Shown: piece after piece, positions 1 through 8,725 of the stretch
How the letters are laid out: each line of letters starts with the position of its first letter
Numbering within the stretch: the first letter of the stretch is position 1
Assembly: GCA_046350355.1 (NCBI GenBank)
Contig: JAXMAN010000001.1
Span: 1,178,001 to 1,242,000, forward strand
Source of the DNA: UBA966 sp046350355
GTDB taxonomy: Bacteria > Planctomycetota > Phycisphaerae > Phycisphaerales > SM1A02
DNA length: 64,000 bases
Reading direction: 5' to 3'
Program-made: the position numbers and the translations under genes
Notes under the pieces: model-generated
Told to the model about the DNA's origin: nothing
What the model saw: the letters and a program-made list of their open reading frames with translations, nothing else
The model's database searches: none

Positions 1-2
1 GC

Positions 3-95
3 GCGCGGACCGTCTGGCTGGGGATGGGGCACGGGATCCTCGTGGAGCGGGATCCCGAGACCGACGGACCGCCGAATCCGCCGCACGGGCCGTGA
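3..95 (+). CDS. Possible C-terminal end of an unidentified protein (cut by left edge)
   Basis: A frame open from the left edge reads a plausible tail (WLGMGHGILVERDPETDG...) and stops with TGA at 93-95, before the next gene's start at 176. A second frame is also open here, so the assignment is uncertain. Too short to identify. Confidence 0.35.
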   Translation, partial: ARTVWLGMGHGILVERDPETDGPPNPPHGP

Positions 96-175
96 ATTCG
101 CCGGGGGGATCCTTCACGGGCGCGGCGCCTGCGCGAAGCCGTTACGCTGCGGATTCCCGCACGCCGCGCTCCCCG

Positions 176-1396
176 ATGCCTCCCGAACCCGCTCCACGCT
201 CCTTCGCCGACGACTGCCGCGCCACCGCGTCCGAGCTGCGCGCCGCCCTCGCCGCGGTCTACGCGGACGTGGGCGCGGACGCTGCGCGCCCGCAGGTGGT
301 GGCGCGCCGCTTCCGCCTCAACAAGAACCTCACCTGGAAGATCGCGAAGGTGCTGCAGAGCACCGATCCGCTCGAGACGGTGCCGCTCGTGCCCGGCAGC
401 GAGGGCATGGGGCTCATCGTCGGCGCGATGCTGCAGGCGGGGGCATCGCCGGCGGTGATCGCGCGTCTGCGCAACGCGATGGCGGACTTCGAGCGGATGA
501 TCGAGCTGCACGTGGGCGACCGCCAGACGCTCGAGATCCTCATGGACGGGCTGGGGCAGGGGCGCTCCATCGAGATGTCGCGCAAGATCGCCTTCCGCGG
601 CAACAGCGGCGTCTGGGGGCTGCAGGCGCGCCTGCGCACGATGGCGGCGGTGCTCGCGCCCAACCCGCAGCGCCCGGACTACCTGGACATGGCGCTGATG
701 GCGGGGATGTTCGACATCCGCCGCCTGCGTCCGGTGCAGGGGTGGCCGATCTTCCGCTTCCGCCACGACCTCTCCCCGCCAAAGGAGGGCGCGCGCGTCC
801 GCGAGACCGAGCCGCTGGAGGCGCCGCGCACGCCGGAGGATCCGCTCTTCATCATGCGTTCCTGGTGCGTCCCCAACGATGCGGGCGTTCGCAGCGTGCA
901 GATCGGCAGCGAGGTCGTGCACGAGCTGCAGGAGGGCCCCGTCGGCCGCACCGGCGAGGTGACGCTGGTCTTCGGCCACCACGAGCGCGCCGCGGTGCCG
1001 CGCTACGGCGGCGCGCCCGGCGAGATGGGCGAGCTCAGCGCGCTCGTCTCGATCCCCGTCGAGACGCTCGTGCAGGACGTGCTGCTGCACCGCGACATCG
1101 CCGACGACTTCGAGCCCGAGGTGCGCGTCTACGGCCGCCCCTTCGGCATGACCGCGCTCGATCCGCGCACCCGCGAGAACTACCGGCTGCCGATCACGGA
1201 GCGCCTGGAGCGGCTGGGCCCGATCCCGGAGTCGCTCTGGACCGAGCACATGCCACGGCATGTCGAGCTCATGCAGTCGATCTTCGCGCGCTGCGGCTGG
1301 AATCCCAAGGACTTCGTGGGCGTGCGGCTGCAGCTGCAGTACCCGCCGATGCCCTCCACCGCGATCATCCGCTACCGGCTGCCGACCCGCGCCTAG
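176..1396 (+). CDS. Conserved hypothetical protein with helix-turn-helix-like N-terminus
   Basis: A 406-residue protein with no signal peptide or membrane segment, so probably cytoplasmic. Residues about 35-60 (ARRFRLNKNLTWKIAKVL) resemble a helix-turn-helix, and the rest is a mixed alpha/beta region rich in charged residues. I do not recognise the family. The ATG at 176 is preferred over a GTG at 92 because the segment between is low-complexity and a TACGCT hexamer lies at 143-148. The 3' end overlaps the convergent gene's stop by 4 bases. A DNA-binding role is only a guess from the N-terminus. Confidence 0.75.
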   Translation: MPPEPAPRSFADDCRATASELRAALAAVYADVGADAARPQVVARRFRLNKNLTWKIAKVLQSTDPLETVPLVPGSEGMGLIVGAMLQAGASPAVIARLRNAMADFERMIELHVGDRQTLEILMDGLGQGRSIEMSRKIAFRGNSGVWGLQARLRTMAAVLAPNPQRPDYLDMALMAGMFDIRRLRPVQGWPIFRFRHDLSPPKEGARVRETEPLEAPRTPEDPLFIMRSWCVPNDAGVRSVQIGSEVVHELQEGPVGRTGEVTLVFGHHERAAVPRYGGAPGEMGELSALVSIPVETLVQDVLLHRDIADDFEPEVRVYGRPFGMTALDPRTRENYRLPITERLERLGPIPESLWTEHMPRHVELMQSIFARCGWNPKDFVGVRLQLQYPPMPSTAIIRYRLPTRA

Positions 1397-2289
1397 TCGC
1401 GGTGCTTGGCGTGGCAGGCGGTGCAGCCGGAGGTGACCTTGCCGAAGAGCGCACGCAGCGTCGCGGCTGGTTGGCCCCCGACGATGCCGTCCTCGAGCTC
1501 CTGCGCCAGCGCGGCGTCGCGCGCGAGCATCGCCCGGAAGTCGCCGGGGCGCGCGCGCACCTTGGGGTCCTCGTCGAGCAGGCGAAGCAGATCCGCCAGG
1601 CGTCCGGCCTCCGCGGCGGGGACGAGGTCGGGGTGGTCCGGGGGCGCCTTCCATCCGGCACGGTCGATCGCCTTCAGGTGGTCGGTCACCTCGTCGATCT
1701 CGACCATGCTGTGCACGAGCCCCGAGGGGGCGCTGCGCGCGGGGAAGTCCGCGGGCGCGGCGTCGATGAGCGCGCTCGAGAGCAGCGACGCGGAGGCGGT
1801 GCAGGCGTAGAGGCCCTTGTACTGCGGCGCGGTCCCCGCGAGCTTCATGCGGCCGATGGCGGCGTCGCTGTCCATCCAGCCGAGCGAGGCGGCGATGGTG
1901 CCGGCCGCGCCCGCGCTGCGGTGCTTGCCGTGGTGGCAATGGATGTAGATCGGCCGCGGCAGGTCGCGCACGGCGCGCACGAGCTCCACCTTGCGCGCGT
2001 CGTCGAAGCCGTTGTAGCCGATGGGTAGGTGGACGTAGCGCAGCCCGTGCGCCTGGGCGCGCGCGAGGTCGGGCTCGGCGCCGTCGACGCTGATCACGGT
2101 GCGGATGCCCCAGCGGCGCAGCGTCTCGAAGCCTTCGTCCCCCTCCGGCACGCCGCCGGACCAGAAGCCGGGACCGAAGGCGACGACGTTGTGCAGGCCG
2201 GGCGCCGCGAAGGGCGCGGGCGCGTCCATCTGGGGCGGGGTCGAGCAGCTCGCGACGAGGATGGCGATGCGCAGCACCGGAAGCAGCAT
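1393..2289 (-). CDS. Lipoprotein: tyrosine/dual-specificity phosphatase domain fused to C-terminal CxxCH heme motif
   Basis: A 298-residue envelope protein. The N-terminus has a hydrophobic stretch ending in a lipobox-like VASC (Cys15). Residues about 35-175 match a dual-specificity phosphatase fold, with the CX5R loop in IHCHHGKHRSAG (Cys118, Arg124) and an upstream general-acid region. The C-terminus has a helical segment ending in CTACH (Cys289-His293), the covalent heme site position seen in c-prime-type cytochromes. The pairing predicts a periplasmic phosphatase with a redox-sensing or heme-binding tail; the substrate is unknown. The ATG at 2289 is chosen because it begins the signal sequence. 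It follows the coiled lipoprotein gene on the same strand by 10 bases, so the two may be cotranscribed. Confidence 0.8.
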   Translation of the reverse strand: MLLPVLRIAILVASCSTPPQMDAPAPFAAPGLHNVVAFGPGFWSGGVPEGDEGFETLRRWGIRTVISVDGAEPDLARAQAHGLRYVHLPIGYNGFDDARKVELVRAVRDLPRPIYIHCHHGKHRSAGAAGTIAASLGWMDSDAAIGRMKLAGTAPQYKGLYACTASASLLSSALIDAAPADFPARSAPSGLVHSMVEIDEVTDHLKAIDRAGWKAPPDHPDLVPAAEAGRLADLLRLLDEDPKVRARPGDFRAMLARDAALAQELEDGIVGGQPAATLRALFGKVTSGCTACHAKHRD

Positions 2290-2299
2290 GCGCCGGATG

Positions 2300-3424
2300 C
2301 TAGTGTCCGGCGCCGGCCGCGCCGGCCGCGCCAGCCGCGGCGGCAAGGTGCTGCGCGCGGTGCTTCATCGCGCGCGCGATCGCGACGCCGGAGACGGCGA
2401 CCGCGATCACCGCGAGGAAGGCGAGCGCGCCGACGAAGATCATCGCCTCGTGCAGGAGCCGGCGGGCGGACTCGAGGTCGTGGACCTCGCCCTTCAGGCC
2501 GGAGATGCCCGTGGAGAGGTCGCTCGTGGAGGCGGCGAGCGCGTCGACTCGGTTGCCCAGCGTGTCCATCGCCTCGCGGGCGGAGGCAAGGCCCTCGCCC
2601 ATGCGCTGCGTCCGGTCCAGGAGTGCCTTCGCCTGCGGGCTTTCGATGGTCCCGCGCAGGGCGCTGCTCGCCTCCCAGCCGATCGCGCCGGGCATGCGGC
2701 TGAAGAGCCAGACGAGCTGGCCGCCCAGCAGCCGCGCCTGCTCGAGCTGGCGCGCGGCGTCGGTGACGGGGCTGAGCATGTCGGGGCTGGCGGCATCGAG
2801 CACGCGCGCGCGGGAGCCGCTGAAGTCCGCGAGCTCGGTCAGGCGCATGAGCCCGATCGTGAGCTGTCCGGGGTGCTCCTTCTTGTAGGTCTCGATGAGC
2901 CCGTCGATGTCCGCGCGCTGCTTGGCGTCCAGGAGCTCGTTGGCGACGGCGTCGATGCGTTCCTGCACGCGGCCGAAGGTGTGCTCGCAGTGGAGCTGCA
3001 GGATGTCGGTGCGCGCCGCGATGCGGTTCTCGCACGCCCAGCGCGCCAGGCGCACGTAGACGTAGAGATCGACGAGCGACTCGCCGGGATCGGAGGTCAG
3101 CGCGAGCGCGCGCACCGTCGAGACGGGGCCGTTGCGCGCGCGCAGCAGGGCGGAGTACTGGTCCTCGGGCACGCCGTCGTAGTAGGCGCGCATCAGCTCC
3201 TGGTCGAAGACCGAGGTGGTGAAGTCCGCGATGTCCAGCAGCCGCGCGGAGAGCTCGACCGCGTTGCGCAGGTTCTGCGTCTCCTTCTCCGAGCGCAGGC
3301 GGTGCTGCGCGCATCCGCCGAGCGTGGCGCCCAGGAGCACCGACACGGACGCCCCCGCGCACGCCAGGGTCTTGCGGACGGTGCGTGCATGAATTCGCGG
3401 CGAGACGCGGATGGCGAGGCGCAT
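2300..3424 (-). CDS. Lipoprotein with coiled-coil region and C-terminal membrane helix
   Basis: A 374-residue protein starting MRLAIRVSPRIHARTVRK, with a hydrophobic signal ending in a lipobox LGGC. The middle is strongly helical. A segment near residues 290-320 (RVDALAASTSDLSTGISGLK) looks like a coiled coil, followed by one transmembrane helix (MIFVGALAFLAVIAVAVSG) and an Ala/Gly tail. The layout, an outer ectodomain, coiled coil and TM, recalls sensory or scaffolding proteins, but no HAMP or output domain is present. A second ATG at 3439 would add five residues. Function unknown. Confidence 0.75.
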   Translation of the reverse strand: MRLAIRVSPRIHARTVRKTLACAGASVSVLLGATLGGCAQHRLRSEKETQNLRNAVELSARLLDIADFTTSVFDQELMRAYYDGVPEDQYSALLRARNGPVSTVRALALTSDPGESLVDLYVYVRLARWACENRIAARTDILQLHCEHTFGRVQERIDAVANELLDAKQRADIDGLIETYKKEHPGQLTIGLMRLTELADFSGSRARVLDAASPDMLSPVTDAARQLEQARLLGGQLVWLFSRMPGAIGWEASSALRGTIESPQAKALLDRTQRMGEGLASAREAMDTLGNRVDALAASTSDLSTGISGLKGEVHDLESARRLLHEAMIFVGALAFLAVIAVAVSGVAIARAMKHRAQHLAAAAGAAGAAGAGH

Positions 3425-3590
3425 GCTTGCGCGGTCCATCGGTCCGAGAACGCACTTCGGTGCACTTTTTGCCTGCACCAGTGGATGCGCATGGGGCAAA
3501 ACGGCGCGCCCTCCGTACCGTGGAGCACCGCCGCATCGAGCGGTGTTCGTTTCATCCCCGCACTTGAAACTCAAGAAACAGGATTCACCA

Positions 3591-4355
3591 GTGAGCAACT
3601 CTCGCCGCATCGTTCCCGCGCTGGCTGTGTGCGCGCTCCCCCTCATCGCCTGCACCTCCGCCGCCGTCGCCGACCAGTTCGAGGTCGAGTTCCGCGGCAG
3701 CGTCGAGTACTGCCAGGTCGCGACGGGCCCGATCCACGACGCCCAGCCCGGCGAGGCGGTCGTCGTGCGCTTCCGCGTCGACTCGGCCAACTTCGTCGAT
3801 AGCCCGAACTACCCCGTCCGCGGCTACGTGATCGATCCGACGAGCTTCACGATGACCTTCGACGGCACTCCGGTGGGCCTCGCTCCCTCGGGCTTCCCCG
3901 TCTACTTCGTGATGCGCAACAACGATCCGGCGGTCGATGGCTTCTTCGTCAGCGACGCGGTCGAGTGGCCGATCGGCACCTCGCTGGACCTCGCCGGCCA
4001 CTTCGGCCCCTTCGGCGTGCAGTGCAGCGTCGGCTACGAGGGCTGGGTCCTCAGCTCGCTGAACATCGCCGACGCGGTGGGCACCTACGAGTACAACGGC
4101 CTCACCAGCTTCTACTACGCCGTCACCGACGGTCCCTTCGACGCGACCGGCAACATCTTCGAGAAGCTGACGATCACCGCGGTCGCGCCGCCGTGCGTGG
4201 GCGACTTCGACGGCAGCGGCACGGTGGACGGCGCCGACCTGGGCGCGCTCCTGGGCAACTGGGGCGGCATCGGCGTGGGCGACCTCAACGGCGACGGCGA
4301 CGTCGACGGTGCGGACCTCGGCCTGCTCCTGGGCAACTGGGGCGGCTGCAACTGA
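3591..4355 (+). CDS. Secreted protein with C-terminal dockerin-like double EF-hand tag
   Basis: A 254-residue exported protein. GTG at 3591 gives a good signal peptide (basic SNSRR, hydrophobic core, cleavage near ASA/VADQ). Residues about 30-195 form a beta-rich domain with two or three cysteines, of unknown family. The last 55 residues hold two calcium-loop repeats, GDFDGSGTVDGADLGALLGN and GDLNGDGDVDGADLGLLLGN, ending GGCN. Such tandem tags end many planctomycete exported proteins and resemble dockerin type I modules; their partner here is unknown. It diverges from the lipoprotein gene at 2300-3424, with 166 bases between. No convincing Shine-Dalgarno site; the signal peptide decides the start. 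Confidence 0.82.
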   Translation: MSNSRRIVPALAVCALPLIACTSAAVADQFEVEFRGSVEYCQVATGPIHDAQPGEAVVVRFRVDSANFVDSPNYPVRGYVIDPTSFTMTFDGTPVGLAPSGFPVYFVMRNNDPAVDGFFVSDAVEWPIGTSLDLAGHFGPFGVQCSVGYEGWVLSSLNIADAVGTYEYNGLTSFYYAVTDGPFDATGNIFEKLTITAVAPPCVGDFDGSGTVDGADLGALLGNWGGIGVGDLNGDGDVDGADLGLLLGNWGGCN

Positions 4356-4422
4356 GCCTGCCGCGGGAACCGGCTGCGTGCCGGCCTCCCGAGCGCATCG
4401 CACTCCGCCGCGCGCGGTATGC

Positions 4423-6720
4423 ATGGCCATGCTGGCCTGCCTGCCGCGCGCGGCGTTTTTGTCGATCGTCCTGACCGTGACCGGAGCGTTCGGGGACGCG
4501 GCGCGGGGAGCGCCACCCGCGGATCCCAACGCCTTGCGCGCGATGATCGTCGATCCCGCCGACCGCATCCGCTGGGTGGATGCGCAGACGCTGTGGCTGG
4601 TTCCCAGCGCGGAGGCGAAGCCGATCGTCGCGGTCGACGCCGCGACCGGCGCGCGCCGCGAGATCCCGCGCGACCAGGCGAGCGCGTCCCTCTCGCGCGG
4701 GCTCGAGCAGCGGCCACGGCGCACGCGCGGGCAGGGGGCCTCGAGCGCGCTCATCTTCCTGAACCAGACGCCGGGGCCGGTGAAGCTGGAGTGGATCGAC
4801 GCCGGTGGCCGCGCTCACGAGTACGGGCAGGTCGCGCCCGGCGCGACGCGGCGGCAGCAGACCTACGGCGGACACGCCTGGCGCGTGAGCGCGGCGGATG
4901 GCACCGTGCTCGGCTACGCGGTGGGCGATGAGGTGCCGGTGGAGGTGCGGATCGCGGCGGCGAGTGCGCCCGCAACGGACGCGTCGAGCGCGGCGCGGGA
5001 CGCCGCAGCCGCGACGCCCTCGGGTGGCGCGCCCGCGCTCTCGCCTGCGCCGCCGCCCGAGCCGCCGCTGCCCGCGGCCGCCGCGAAGCTCGAGGGCCCC
5101 GCGCTCTGGTCCCCCGACCGCGCGCACGTCGTCGTCTTCGAGCGCACGCCGGCGCAGCGGCATCCCGTGACGATCGTCGAGAGCTCGCCGCGCGACCAGG
5201 TGCAGCCGAAGGTGCGCGTCATCGACTACTTGAAGCCCGGCGACCAGATCGAGCAGCGCTGGCCGCGCCTCTTCGCCGCCGACGGGACCGAGCGCGCGCT
5301 TGACCGCTCGCTCTTCGCGAATCCCTGGTCCATCGGCGACTTCCGCTGGTCCGCCGATGGGCGCACCTTCTGGTTCACCTACAACCAGCGCGGCCACCAG
5401 GCGATGCGGCTGCTGGCGGTCGACGCTGCGACCGGCGCGGTGCGCGCGGTCGTCGACGAGCGCCCGGCGACCTTCTTCGACTACGCGCACAAGTTCTTCC
5501 TGCATTGGTTCGGCGACGCCGAGTTCCTGTGGATGAGCGAGCGCGACGGGTGGAACCACCTGTATCTGATCGACGCCGCGACCGGGCAGGTGAAGCGGCA
5601 GGTGACGCAGGGGCCTTGGATGGTGCGCTCGGTCGAGCGCGTGGACGACGCGCGTCGCGAGCTGCTGCTGCGCACGATGGGCGAGCGCCCGGGCGAGGAT
5701 CCGTACCACATGCACTTCGTGCGCGTGCCCATCGACGGCGGCGCGCCGGTGCGGCTGACCGAAGGCGACGGGACGCACCGGCTGGAGTGGAGTCCGGGCG
5801 GCGAGTGGTATGTCGACACCTGGTCGCGCGTCGACCTTCCGCCGGTGCATGAGCTGCGCCGCGCCGCGGATGGATCGCTGGTCTGCGAGCTCGGGCGCGC
5901 GGATGCGTCGGCGCTGCTCGCGGCAGGCTGGCGCATGCCCGAGCGCTTCGTCGCCAAGGGACGCGACGGCGCGACCGACATCTGGGGCGCGATCTGGCGC
6001 CCGATGGGCGAGCTGCCCGCGACGCTGCCCGTGCTCGAGCAGATCTACGCCGGGCCGCAGGACTTCCACACGCCCAAGTCCTTCGAGGTGTGGACGGGCC
6101 GGCAGGGGATGGCGCAGGAGGGATTCGTCGTCGTGCAGATGGACGGCATGGGCACGAACTGGCGCGGCAAGGCCTTCCACGATGTCGCCTGGAAGAACCT
6201 GCGCGACGCGGGGCTGCCCGATCGCGTGGCCTGGCTGCGTGCGGCGGGGGCGAAGCATCCGGAGATGGACCTGACCCGAGTGGGCATCTACGGCGGCAGC
6301 GCGGGCGGCCAGAACGCGATGCGCGCGCTGCTGGATTTCCCCGAGGTCTACCGCGTCGGCGTCGCCGACTGCGGCTGCCACGACAACCGCATGGACAAGA
6401 TCTGGTGGAACGAGCTCTGGATGGGCTGGCCCGTCGACGAGAGCTACGAGCGCAGCAGCAACGTCGTCGACGCCGCGAAGCTGCAGGGCAAGCTCATGCT
6501 CGTCGTGGGCGAGCTCGACGAGAACGTCGATCCCGCGAGCACGATGCAGGTCGCCGCCGCGCTGCAGCGCGCGGGCACGGACTTCGAGCTGGTCGTCGTT
6601 GCGGGGCAGGGCCACGGCGCGGCGGAGTCGCCGTTCGGGTCGCGCAAGCGGCTCGAGTTTCTGAAGCGGCATCTGCAGGGAGGCGATGCGCGCGGGGGTG
6701 CATCCACGGGCACCCCGTAG
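4423..6720 (+). CDS. S9 family peptidase (dipeptidyl peptidase IV-like), exported
   Basis: A 765-residue prolyl-oligopeptidase-type serine peptidase. The hydrophobic N-terminus (MAMLACLPRAAFLSIVLTV) suggests export. Residues about 60-470 are the beta-propeller type seen in DPP-IV relatives (motifs such as DFRWSADGRTFWFTYNQRG and ERDGWNHLYLID). The alpha/beta hydrolase domain has Ser626 in GIYGGSAGG, Asp699 in GELDENVD and His731 in GQGHGA, so the triad is complete. It should cleave dipeptides or oligopeptides in the periplasm. An Ala/Pro-rich insert sits near residue 190-225. The ATG at 4423 or 4429 is used because earlier in-frame codons give no signal peptide. Confidence 0.92.
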   Translation: MAMLACLPRAAFLSIVLTVTGAFGDAARGAPPADPNALRAMIVDPADRIRWVDAQTLWLVPSAEAKPIVAVDAATGARREIPRDQASASLSRGLEQRPRRTRGQGASSALIFLNQTPGPVKLEWIDAGGRAHEYGQVAPGATRRQQTYGGHAWRVSAADGTVLGYAVGDEVPVEVRIAAASAPATDASSAARDAAAATPSGGAPALSPAPPPEPPLPAAAAKLEGPALWSPDRAHVVVFERTPAQRHPVTIVESSPRDQVQPKVRVIDYLKPGDQIEQRWPRLFAADGTERALDRSLFANPWSIGDFRWSADGRTFWFTYNQRGHQAMRLLAVDAATGAVRAVVDERPATFFDYAHKFFLHWFGDAEFLWMSERDGWNHLYLIDAATGQVKRQVTQGPWMVRSVERVDDARRELLLRTMGERPGEDPYHMHFVRVPIDGGAPVRLTEGDGTHRLEWSPGGEWYVDTWSRVDLPPVHELRRAADGSLVCELGRADASALLAAGWRMPERFVAKGRDGATDIWGAIWRPMGELPATLPVLEQIYAGPQDFHTPKSFEVWTGRQGMAQEGFVVVQMDGMGTNWRGKAFHDVAWKNLRDAGLPDRVAWLRAAGAKHPEMDLTRVGIYGGSAGGQNAMRALLDFPEVYRVGVADCGCHDNRMDKIWWNELWMGWPVDESYERSSNVVDAAKLQGKLMLVVGELDENVDPASTMQVAAALQRAGTDFELVVVAGQGHGAAESPFGSRKRLEFLKRHLQGGDARGGASTGTP

Positions 6721-6723
6721 ACT
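6718..6723 (+). promoter_or_regulatory. -10-like TAGACT before zinc-ribbon protein gene
   Basis: TAGACT ends 10 bases before the ATG at 6734. Its first three bases are the TAG stop of the S9 peptidase gene. No clear -35 is seen. Part of a pattern repeated at many starts in this window. Confidence 0.45.
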
Positions 6724-6733
6724 TTCGGCGGGA

Positions 6734-7699
6734 ATGAGCACCGCGCTCCTCATGGCCATCGCCACCGAACTCGCGGCGCTCGCCGCGCTGCTGGTGCTGG
6801 CGCTGGGCGCGGTGGCGTGGGCGCGGCGCGGGCGGCTCGATCCCGCGCGCGAATGCGTGCGCTGCGGCTATCCGCGCGGTCCCGATCCGGCGGCGCCGTG
6901 CACGGAGTGCGGACTCGTGCCCGCCGCGCGCGTGCGCGCCGGCGCGCTGCCGACGCGGCGATGGATCGCGCTGGGGTTCGCGTCCGCGTGCGTGATGTGC
7001 GCGGTCTTCGTCGGGATCATCGTGGTGCGGCGACCCGCGCTCTACCCGTTCACTGTGAACCGGACGTCGACGTGGTCCTATCCGATGCAGCCTGCGGAAT
7101 CGAAAATCATCTCCCTGCGCGTCGAGTGCCAGGCAAAGGGGTCCCGGATGGGATACGAGCTGTTCACCGTGGGATCCACGATGGCGCAGACACCGGTGCG
7201 AATCGGGCTGGTCGCGTTCTCGGTGGTCGCCAGTGATGGAACGGTGCTCGGCATCCTGCCACTGGTTCGAGAGGGCGAGGCGTGGCGGCTGCAGTTCATC
7301 TTTCCGGGCGAGAGTTCAAGGGGACTTCCGCAGCCGGGCGTGGCGATGGACGACGCGGCGGTCGCGGCCTGGCTCGCTGCCCGCGGCGTCGCGCCCGGTC
7401 CGGAGCAGGCGAAGCAGACGCTGCTGCGGGCGAAGTGGTTCCTCACGACTGGCGGCCTCGAGGAGCGCGTCTTCGGCGGCGGTCCGCTCTCGGGGGACGG
7501 ACAGTCGGGGCTCGAGGTCCCTGGGCTGCTGCCCACCGGCCGCACCGGATCGAACTTCGTCGGTGCCATCGACCCGGACTGGTCCATGGTGCGCGAGGCG
7601 GCGACGCTGCTGGTCGCGCTGGCGCTGGGAAGCTGGTCGCTGCTGCTGGCCGTGCGCGCGGAGCGGTCGCGGCGGGTGATGGCAACGGCGCGGCGGTGA
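6734..7699 (+). CDS. Membrane protein with cytoplasmic zinc ribbon, paralogue 1
   Basis: A 321-residue protein. TM helix 1 (residues about 7-28) is followed by a four-cysteine zinc ribbon (CVRCGYPRG ... APCTECG), TM helix 2 (about 77-97), a 190-residue extracytoplasmic domain with no recognised family, and a C-terminal helix (TLLVALALGSWSLLLAV) ending in a basic tail. The CxxCGYPRG motif is common in planctomycete membrane proteins of unknown role. The next gene is a paralogue of the same length and order, so a local tandem duplication is likely. The start is placed at the ATG with TAGACT just upstream. Confidence 0.8.
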   Translation: MSTALLMAIATELAALAALLVLALGAVAWARRGRLDPARECVRCGYPRGPDPAAPCTECGLVPAARVRAGALPTRRWIALGFASACVMCAVFVGIIVVRRPALYPFTVNRTSTWSYPMQPAESKIISLRVECQAKGSRMGYELFTVGSTMAQTPVRIGLVAFSVVASDGTVLGILPLVREGEAWRLQFIFPGESSRGLPQPGVAMDDAAVAAWLAARGVAPGPEQAKQTLLRAKWFLTTGGLEERVFGGGPLSGDGQSGLEVPGLLPTGRTGSNFVGAIDPDWSMVREAATLLVALALGSWSLLLAVRAERSRRVMATARR

Positions 7700-7732
7700 T
7701 TCGCGCACGCTTATCCTGCGCCGCGAAGGCGC

Positions 7733-8698
7733 ATGCAAGAGTTCCTCTTCCAGGTCGCCATCGAGATCGCCGGGCTGCTCCTGCTGCTGCTGGTGGCGGT
7801 CGCGTGCGTGCGCTGGGCGCGCCGCGCGTCCTTCGATCGGCAGAAGCGGTGCGTGCGTTGCGGCTACCCGCGCGGCGATGACCCAGCGGCGCCGTGCGCG
7901 GAATGCGGCCATGCGCCGATCGTTGGTGCGCGGGCGCGCGGGCTCCCCACCTGGCGGTGGCCGGCGCTCTGGGTCGCAGGCGCCTGCGCGGGCGGGGCGG
8001 CGATCCTCGGGGTGAGGCTGGTGCACCGACCGCACTTCTATCCTAGGAACATCACGCTGAACGCGACCTGGAACACCGACTACCGGCCGAGCCCATCAGA
8101 ATCGAACATCTTCATTGCGAACTATCAGGGGAGCGGTTGGATGATGGGGTACGACGTCTACTTCAGGGGACCATCGGCGGCGAGAGATCGGATTGAGCTC
8201 GAGTATCTCAACTTCAGCATGATGAGGGGATCAGATATGGCGACTGAGGCCTTTCTCTCTCTTCATCGCGTCGGCGATCGATGGACTGTGACGAAGTGGT
8301 CGCCTCCGCAGCCCGACGGCGCGACGCCTGCGGTGGGCGATGCAGTGGATGAGGCGGATCTGGCGCGGTGGCTGTTCGCGCAGAGGTTCCCGCGTGGATC
8401 CGACCCGCCCGAACGGGCGCGTCGGTCTGCGCACTGGCTCATGGGAGATCCCGGCTTGCGAGACCGCGCCTTTGGCCCGGGGCCGCTTTCAGAAGCGGCC
8501 GGCGATCGGTTCGAGCAGATGAAGATGACCTACCACGGTCGCCCAGGCTCCGATCCGGGGGGCGCGATCACCCCCCTCTGGAACGCCGTGCGCTGGTCCG
8601 CGACCGCGCTCGTGGCGATTGCGCTCGGCGGTTGGGCGCTGCAGCTTCTCGTGCGCGGGGAGCGCTCGCGCCGGCTGGTGCGCGACGCGCGGGGCTGA
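7733..8698 (+). CDS. Membrane protein with cytoplasmic zinc ribbon, paralogue 2
   Basis: A 321-residue paralogue of the preceding gene: N-terminal TM helix (IAGLLLLLLVAVACVRWA), zinc ribbon (CVRCGYPRG ... APCAECGH), second TM, a diverged exterior domain and a C-terminal TM with an RGERSRRL tail matching RAERSRRV of the first copy. Ends and ribbon are well conserved while the exterior domain is diverged, which fits relaxed or diversifying change outside the membrane. TATCCT at 7712-7717 precedes the ATG. Function unknown. Confidence 0.8.
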   Translation: MQEFLFQVAIEIAGLLLLLLVAVACVRWARRASFDRQKRCVRCGYPRGDDPAAPCAECGHAPIVGARARGLPTWRWPALWVAGACAGGAAILGVRLVHRPHFYPRNITLNATWNTDYRPSPSESNIFIANYQGSGWMMGYDVYFRGPSAARDRIELEYLNFSMMRGSDMATEAFLSLHRVGDRWTVTKWSPPQPDGATPAVGDAVDEADLARWLFAQRFPRGSDPPERARRSAHWLMGDPGLRDRAFGPGPLSEAAGDRFEQMKMTYHGRPGSDPGGAITPLWNAVRWSATALVAIALGGWALQLLVRGERSRRLVRDARG

Positions 8699-8725
8699 GC
8701 TACGCTTGATGCAGCAGGTGCATCG

